Assembly (NCBI GenBank): GCA_964443825.1
Contig: CAYUEV010000009.1
Coordinates: forward strand, 1-39,370
DNA: 39,370 bases
Source: UBA1081 sp964443825
GTDB taxonomy: Bacteria > Bacillota > Clostridia > Oscillospirales > Acutalibacteraceae
Reading direction: 5' to 3'
Position numbers and translations under genes: made by a program. Of the stretch, positions 34,564 through 39,370 are shown in pieces (position 1 is the first letter of the stretch; each line of letters begins with the position of its first letter). The notes under the pieces were generated by a model, which was not told the DNA's origin, made no database searches, and saw only the letters and a program-made list of their open reading frames with translations.

Positions 34564-35436
34564 ATGAAATTAGAATATTCCATAATTCTGGCGTCGTTAG
34601 CGTCGGTCGCCGCCTCGGTCGCCGCGACGGTATGCGTCTCCGACCGTTCGCTTAAAGTGAGCGAATACAACCTTATTTCCCCTAAAATACGCGAAGAACT
34701 CAACATAATAGTTTTATCGGACCTTCATATGTCGGTTTACGGGAAAGACAACCACCGGCTTATTAAACTCGTAAACGGCTTAAAACCCGATATGATCCTT
34801 CTCCCGGGGGATTTTTTCGATATTTATTTATGGCGCGACAGCAGAGACAGAACCGTGTCGCTTTTAAAAAATCTCGTTAAAATCGCCCCCACTTTTATGT
34901 CTTACGGCAACCACGATTTGCGATACAACATTAAAACGGGCGAGGACGTGTCAACTTACGCTAAAAACGCCGGGGTTTACTTCTTAGACGGCGAATATAT
35001 GGACGTAAAAATTAAAAATCAAACTGTGAGAGTCGGAGGAGTATATGACCACGCGTCATATTTAGAAGATTTTAACGAGGAATGGCAAACCTCCAAGGCT
35101 TATAAATTTATAACGGATTTTCAAAACACCGGCCTTTTTAAAGTTTTGATGCTCCACAGACCCAACACTTTTATTTTCGCCCGTCAGGAGTGGGACATAG
35201 ACGCAGTTGTGAGCGGTCACGACCACGGCGGAATCTGGAGAGTTCCGTTTTTAGGCGCTCTTTACGCGCCGGAGCAGGGGGCTTTCCCCAAATACGTAAA
35301 GGGCGAGTTCGATTTGAACGGGGCGAGGCTCTTTATTTCGACGGGGCTGGAAGGGTACTACGACGTGCCAAGGGTTTTAAACCGCCCTGAAATTATGAAA
35401 ATTACCGTAAGCGGCGATGAAAACGGAAATGGCTAA
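34564..35436 (+). CDS. YkuE-like membrane-anchored calcineurin-like metallophosphatase
   Basis: A 290-residue phosphoesterase. An N-terminal hydrophobic stretch (residues 5-25) acts as signal anchor, so the enzyme probably faces outside. All motifs are canonical: SDLH (Asp53, His55), GDFFD (82-86), GNHD (115-118), LHRP and GHDHGG (218-221), unlike the degenerate copy at 20755-21945. Family members such as YkuE act on UDP-sugar or lipid-linked phosphoesters, so a cell-envelope role is likely. Spacing after rluD is 17 bases with no strong ribosome site. Its end overlaps the next gene by 20 bases. Confidence 0.85.
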   Translation: MKLEYSIILASLASVAASVAATVCVSDRSLKVSEYNLISPKIREELNIIVLSDLHMSVYGKDNHRLIKLVNGLKPDMILLPGDFFDIYLWRDSRDRTVSLLKNLVKIAPTFMSYGNHDLRYNIKTGEDVSTYAKNAGVYFLDGEYMDVKIKNQTVRVGGVYDHASYLEDFNEEWQTSKAYKFITDFQNTGLFKVLMLHRPNTFIFARQEWDIDAVVSGHDHGGIWRVPFLGALYAPEQGAFPKYVKGEFDLNGARLFISTGLEGYYDVPRVLNRPEIMKITVSGDENGNG

Positions 35437-36475
35437 ACGATATTTCCCCGCCCTGGACGTTTTAAAGTTTGCCTTCTCGCTGTTTATAATTATGATTCAC
35501 ACCGACTTCGCGGGGGGGGGGCGAGCCGAATACCTTAACTGCTTCTTAATTGATTTTTTAGCGAGAGCCGGCGTTCCGTTCTTTTTTACGGTGAGCGGCT
35601 ATCTTTTCGCCAACGACCTTAACTTAGAAAACGAAAAACTTAAAAAATCGCCCGAAAACTTTAAGCGCCTTAAAAGGAGTTTTGCGCGAGCCGCGGTTCT
35701 TTACGGCGTATGGTCGTTTCTCTATATGTTTTGGGCTGTTCCCACGCAATATGAAAATCCGTCCGTTAAAAGCGTAATCGACTATCTGATAGGAACTTTT
35801 TTAAAATTTTCCTATTACCATCTCTGGTACGTTTACGCGCTTGTTTTCGCCTATCCTGCTATTTATTTTTGTCTTAAATTCTTGGGGAGAAAAAAGACGC
35901 TTATTTTAGCCGCGCTTTTGTATTCCTTAAATCTTCTTACCGGCGCGTACAGTTTTCTTTCGCCCGATATTTTATTGAGCGCGTTTAATAAAATTTCATC
36001 CTTTAACTTTTATTATTTGCCGTACTGCGTTGTATTCAGGGCGCTGCCTTTTATGTCCCTGGGCGCGTTTTTGTCGGGCGAGGAGAAGAAACCGCCCGTC
36101 AAACAAAGCGGTTTAATGTTTATATTGTCCTTTATATCGCTTTTGACGGAAGTTTTCGTTTTAAGGTTTAAAGCGTCCGTCAGACCGTCGTACTACCTTT
36201 TAAGCGGGGCGTTTTCAGGTTCTCTCGTAATTTTAGCGTCGAAAACGGATTTTAAAATAAATAAAAACGCGTGTTCGTTTTTAGGAAGAGCGAGTACGGT
36301 AATTTACTGTGTTCACGCGTTTTTCGTCGGATTCTGCGAAAGATTCGCGCCGTTCCTATTTGAAAATTCCGCTATGAGATATTTTTCGGTTCTCCTGCTT
36401 TCGGCGGCGGCGTCGTTTTTGATTGTTTATCTGTCTAAAAAGAAATACACGCGATTTTTAAAATATCTTTATTAA
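35417..36475 (+). CDS. acyltransferase family 3 membrane protein with G10 tract
   Basis: A 352-residue integral membrane acyltransferase of the type that O-acetylates surface polysaccharide, peptidoglycan or glycolipids. About ten hydrophobic segments are visible. The first contains the conserved His28 in FSLFIIMIHTD, followed by RAGVPFFFTVSGYLF, also typical. Residues 32-35 (AGGG) are encoded by ten consecutive G (35512-35521). The frame is intact in this assembly, but one added or lost G would truncate the protein just after the conserved His. Start at ATG 35417 overlaps the preceding gene; ATG 35429 is an alternative with no better ribosome site. Confidence 0.85.
   Translation: MKTEMAKRYFPALDVLKFAFSLFIIMIHTDFAGGGRAEYLNCFLIDFLARAGVPFFFTVSGYLFANDLNLENEKLKKSPENFKRLKRSFARAAVLYGVWSFLYMFWAVPTQYENPSVKSVIDYLIGTFLKFSYYHLWYVYALVFAYPAIYFCLKFLGRKKTLILAALLYSLNLLTGAYSFLSPDILLSAFNKISSFNFYYLPYCVVFRALPFMSLGAFLSGEEKKPPVKQSGLMFILSFISLLTEVFVLRFKASVRPSYYLLSGAFSGSLVILASKTDFKINKNACSFLGRASTVIYCVHAFFVGFCERFAPFLFENSAMRYFSVLLLSAAASFLIVYLSKKKYTRFLKYLY
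35512..35521 (+). repeat. homopolymer tract of ten G
   Basis: Ten consecutive G within codons 32-35 of the acyltransferase gene, the longest G run I found in this AT-leaning window. Long poly-G runs in surface-modifying genes are typical of slipped-strand phase variation, and they are also prone to sequencing error. Confidence 0.8.
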
Positions 36476-36494
36476 ATTAACCGGAGTGAAAATT

Positions 36495-37337
36495 ATGGAT
36501 AAAATCCTCGAAAAAAAGCTTTCCCTTTGCGCCGTGAAAATCCGTAAGGGCGTTATCGAGGGGACTTTTAACGCGAAATCCGGCCATCCCGGAGGCTCTC
36601 TCTCGATAGCGGAGCTTTTAGCTTACCTTTACTTTGTCGAAATGAACGCAGACCCCAAAGATCCCAAAGACCCGCGCCGCGACAGATTCGTCCTGTCTAA
36701 GGGCCACGCCGCTCCCGCTCTTTACGCCGCTCTCTCCTTAAGAGGGTATTTTCCCGAAAGCGACTTAAAGACGCTGAGAAAAAGCGGCTCTTACCTTCAG
36801 GGTCACCCTAATATGAATTACGTCCCCGGCGTGGACATGAGCACCGGCTCTTTGGGACAGGGCTTTTCCGCGGCGGTCGGTATGGCGCTCGGTTCAAAAT
36901 TAGGTCAGAATAAATTCAGGGTTTACTCGATTTTAGGCGACGGCGAAATTGAGGAGGGTCAGGTTTGGGAGGCGGCCATGTTCGCGTCCGCCAAAAAACT
37001 CGACAACCTCGCGATAGCGGTCGACAACAACAACCTTCAAATCGACGGAACTGTCGAGGAGGTCAATTCCCCCTACCCCATCCCCGATAAATTTAAGGCG
37101 TTCGGCTGGAACGTAATCGAAATCGACGGTCACAATTTTAACGAAATCGAGAACGCGTACAATATGGCGAGAGAAACGAAAGGCACTCCCACGGCCATTA
37201 TCGCTAAAACCGTCAAAGGCAAAGGCGTGTCGTTTATGGAAAATCAGGTCGGCTGGCACGGCGCCGCCCCGAACGCCGAACAGTATAAAATCGCGATGGA
37301 CGAGCTTGAACGCGCCGAAAAGGAACTGGAGGGTTAA
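36495..37337 (+). CDS. transketolase, N-terminal (TPP-binding) subunit
   Basis: The first half of a split transketolase: 280 residues holding the thiamine diphosphate-binding domain, with GHPGGSLSIAELLAYLYF, SKGHAAPALYA, the MSTGSLGQGFSAAVGMA segment and the metal/TPP motif GDGEIEEGQVWEAAMFAS...NNNLQIDG. I set the start at ATG 36495, eight bases after GGAG; a GTG at 36486 overlaps that site. The C-terminal subunit starts two bases after the stop, so the two are surely coexpressed. Confidence 0.93.
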   Translation: MDKILEKKLSLCAVKIRKGVIEGTFNAKSGHPGGSLSIAELLAYLYFVEMNADPKDPKDPRRDRFVLSKGHAAPALYAALSLRGYFPESDLKTLRKSGSYLQGHPNMNYVPGVDMSTGSLGQGFSAAVGMALGSKLGQNKFRVYSILGDGEIEEGQVWEAAMFASAKKLDNLAIAVDNNNLQIDGTVEEVNSPYPIPDKFKAFGWNVIEIDGHNFNEIENAYNMARETKGTPTAIIAKTVKGKGVSFMENQVGWHGAAPNAEQYKIAMDELERAEKELEG

Positions 37338-37339
37338 AA

Positions 37340-38299
37340 ATGGCCGAAGTTAAAAGAACAGCCACAAGGGAAGCTTACGGAAAAGCCCTTGTGGAACTTG
37401 GAAAATCGAACGATAAAGTAGTGGTTCTCGACGCTGATCTCGCCGCCGCCACCAAGACCGGGATGTTTAAAAAAGAATTTCCCGACAGGTTTATAGACTG
37501 CGGAATAGCCGAGAGCAATATGATGGGCGTGGCCGCCGGTTTGTCGGAAGCGGGTTTTACCGTTTTCGCGTCTTCTTTCGCCATGTTCGCGGCGGGAAGG
37601 GCGTTTGAGCAGGTGAGGAACTCGATAGCCTACCCCCGTCTTAACGTTAAAATCGGGGCGACGCACGCGGGAATATCCGTGGGCGAAGACGGAGCCAGCC
37701 ACCAGTGCTGCGAGGATATAGCCCTTATGAGGACGATCCCGGGAATGACTATTTTAAATCCCGCCGACGCCGTAGAGGCAAGGCTCGCCGTTTTAGCCGC
37801 GGCGGAGACGGAAGGTCCCGTTTATATGCGCTTCGGAAGGCTGCCCGTACCGCAGGTTTTTGACGAAAACTACAAATTCCAAATAGGAAAAGGCTCTTAC
37901 CTTAAAGAGGGCGTAGACGTTACGATTATCGCGACGGGTCTTCTCGTCGAAAGAGCGCTGAACGCCGCCCAAAAACTCAAAAACGAGCGCTCTATAGACG
38001 CGGCGGTTATAAATATGGCGACGATAAAGCCCATAGACAGGGAAATAATAATCGACGCCGCCAATAAAACGGGCGCCATTGTCACGGCCGAGGAACACAG
38101 CGTGATAGGAGGCTTAGGTTCGGCGGTATCCGAAGTCGTTTCGGAAACACTTCCCGTCCCCGTTTTAAAAGTCGGAGTGGAGGATAAATTCGGAAAATCA
38201 GGTCCCGCGTTGGAATTGCTCGAAATTTACGGATTAAACGAGGACAACATCTGCAAAAAAGCCATCGACGCCGTAAATTTAAAGAAATCTCTCGCGTAA
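37340..38299 (+). CDS. transketolase, C-terminal subunit
   Basis: The second half of the split enzyme: 319 residues with the pyrimidine-binding domain (VVLDADLAAATKTG, DCGIAESNMMGVAAGLSEAG, FAAGRAFEQVRNSIAY, GEDGASHQCCEDIALMRTIPGM) and the C-terminal domain of the family (VDVTIIATGLLVERALNAA). The catalytic site forms with the N-terminal subunit. GGAGGG in the end of the upstream gene lies about 8 bases from the ATG. Split transketolase is common in Firmicutes and archaea. Confidence 0.93.
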   Translation: MAEVKRTATREAYGKALVELGKSNDKVVVLDADLAAATKTGMFKKEFPDRFIDCGIAESNMMGVAAGLSEAGFTVFASSFAMFAAGRAFEQVRNSIAYPRLNVKIGATHAGISVGEDGASHQCCEDIALMRTIPGMTILNPADAVEARLAVLAAAETEGPVYMRFGRLPVPQVFDENYKFQIGKGSYLKEGVDVTIIATGLLVERALNAAQKLKNERSIDAAVINMATIKPIDREIIIDAANKTGAIVTAEEHSVIGGLGSAVSEVVSETLPVPVLKVGVEDKFGKSGPALELLEIYGLNEDNICKKAIDAVNLKKSLA

Positions 38300-38321
38300 A
38301 GCGTATAAAAGAAGGTAAAAA

Positions 38322-39143
38322 ATGTCTAAACTTACGGAATCCTTGTTTTTTAACGAGTTTATCAACGCCTGCGACATATGCTGCAAAATGGGCTGGAACG
38401 AGCGAAACGGCGGCAATATGTCTTACAGGATACCTCAAAAAGATTTGGAAATCATTAAAGAGGATTTAGACTTCAGCGCGCCTTTTGTTAAGACGGGAGT
38501 TAAAACCGAAAACCTCTCGAACGAGTTCTTTATGGTAACGGGGAGCGGAAAATACTTCCGCTTTACAAAAGAAGACCCCGAAAACAACGTCGCGATAGTT
38601 CAGCTTGACGGCAAGGGAGAAAGCTACAGGATAGTCTGGGGCTTAGAAAGCGGGGGAAGACCCACGAGCGAATTCCCCGCTCACCTGCTAAATCACAGCG
38701 TTAAAAAAGACCTGACGGGCGGGAAATACAGGCTTGTTCTCCACACTCACCCCGCCAATATTATAGCTCTTTCGTTTGTTTTGCCCCAGACCGACAAGGA
38801 TTTTACAAGGGAACTTTGGGAGATAATGCCGGAATGCGTCGTCGTTTTCCCCAAAGGCGTCGGAGTTTTGCCCCCTATGCTCCCCGGAAGCGTTGAAATC
38901 GCCGAGGCCACCGCCGAAAAGTTCAAACGCTACGATACGGTCGTCTGGTCGCTTCACGGCGTCATGGCGGCGGGCGAGGATTTTAAAACGGTGTTCGGGA
39001 TTATCGAAACGGTTGAGAAGGCGGCGGAAATTTTAATTAAAGTCATATCCGCGGGCGGCAAAAAAATCCGCCCCACGGCGAAGCAGATTTATCAAGTCGC
39101 CGAGTCATATAATATTGAAGTAAATAAAAGCCTCTTAGACTAG
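38322..39143 (+). CDS. rhaD: rhamnulose-1-phosphate aldolase
   Basis: A class II zinc aldolase that splits L-rhamnulose 1-phosphate into DHAP and L-lactaldehyde. The 273 residues match E. coli RhaD (274), and the functional residues fall at the same numbers: zinc ligands His141 and His143 (LHTHPAN) and His212 (SLHG), and the catalytic Glu117 (RPTSEFPAH). The N-terminal WNERNGGNMSYR substrate loop is conserved. It is 22 bases after the transketolase, with AAGAAGG-like sequence upstream. No rhamnose isomerase or kinase is inside the window. dTDP-rhamnose synthesis (rfbC) is at the other end and is a separate pathway. Confidence 0.94.
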   Translation: MSKLTESLFFNEFINACDICCKMGWNERNGGNMSYRIPQKDLEIIKEDLDFSAPFVKTGVKTENLSNEFFMVTGSGKYFRFTKEDPENNVAIVQLDGKGESYRIVWGLESGGRPTSEFPAHLLNHSVKKDLTGGKYRLVLHTHPANIIALSFVLPQTDKDFTRELWEIMPECVVVFPKGVGVLPPMLPGSVEIAEATAEKFKRYDTVVWSLHGVMAAGEDFKTVFGIIETVEKAAEILIKVISAGGKKIRPTAKQIYQVAESYNIEVNKSLLD

Positions 39144-39150
39144 ATGACAG

Positions 39151-39242
39151 ACGCCGGTATTAGACGCCGGATATTGGATTTTAGATCATAAAACAAATAA
39201 TTTCGTTGTAACATTTAGCGGCGGGTAGCGTTTAGCGATTAG
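39151..39242. repeat. intergenic repeat fragments after rhaD
   Basis: TTAGACGCCGGATATTGG (39160-39177) matches 16634-16651 at 16 of 18 positions; a partial AGACGCCGGTATT precedes it. AGCGATTAG (39234-39242) is the third copy of that 9-mer. Downstream, AACGGA (39246-39251) and TCCGTTTT (39267-39274) could be a weak terminator. The rest of the 227-base end holds no gene that I can support. Confidence 0.5.
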
Positions 39243-39370
39243 TTCAACGGAGAAGAATTCAGTCAATCCGTTTTGCTGATCGCCAACCGATAAACGCCGC
39301 TTGCAAAGTTTGCGACGGTAAATAAAATGTAAAATATTCATTAAAAACATACAAAATACATTGAAATTCC

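Noticed and set aside
36495..39143. Rhamnose catabolic operon
   Set aside because: Only rhaD is present; the two neighbours are transketolase subunits, and no rhaA, rhaB or regulator is in the window.

Overview
The window looks like a draft or metagenome-assembled contig from a low-to-mid GC Gram-positive bacterium, most likely an uncultured gut Clostridia (Bacillota). The evidence is a sepF/divIVA/lspA/rluD division block, a miaB-YlbF pair, sigma-A type promoters with 17-bp spacers, a split transketolase, and a secreted leucine-rich-repeat (LRR) protein with a C-terminal dockerin. A run of 100 N marks a scaffold gap inside that protein's Thr/Pro repeat. No tRNA, rRNA, CRISPR, IS element or phage gene was seen.

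Layout. 1-3274: the end of rfbC and a lacZ-type beta-galactosidase. 3334-4071 (-): a zinc-ribbon DUF4234 membrane protein. 4210-7911: mnmG-mnmE-tadA, three tRNA wobble-base modification genes. 8194-9006: an OGG1-like DNA glycosylase. 9191-12384 (-): the LRR-dockerin surface protein, which reads as two frames only because of the gap. 12542-16558 (-): operon gltX-glnS-unknown membrane protein. 16757-20562 (+): D-aspartate ligase, aspartate racemase and glutamine-dependent asparagine synthetase, which together look like a complete D-Asp/D-Asn peptidoglycan cross-bridge cassette. 20755-25654 (-): a metallophosphatase, a C_GCAxxG_C_C protein, an Mrp/NBP35 Fe-S ATPase, an SPFH/NfeD membrane pair and a sirtuin. 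25838-36475 (+): a long co-directional run, miaB, YlbF-family, ACT protein, miaA, HlyD-like adaptor, yggS, sepF, divIVA, lspA, rluD, a YkuE-like phosphatase and an acyltransferase-3 membrane protein carrying a G10 tract. 36495-39143 (+): split transketolase and rhamnulose-1-phosphate aldolase.

How it works together. Most genes are housekeeping: tRNA modification (mnmG, mnmE, tadA, miaB, miaA), rRNA modification (rluD), aminoacylation (gltX, glnS) and division-site assembly (sepF, divIVA). The accessory signal is at the cell surface: the D-Asp cassette, the LRR-dockerin protein, the possibly phase-variable acyltransferase and an HlyD-like envelope protein inside the division run. Several short intergenic regions (about 16.6, 23.3, 24.9 and 39.2 kb) share pieces of a degenerate repeat family that no gene explains. 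All family calls come from reading motifs by eye; no database search was run.
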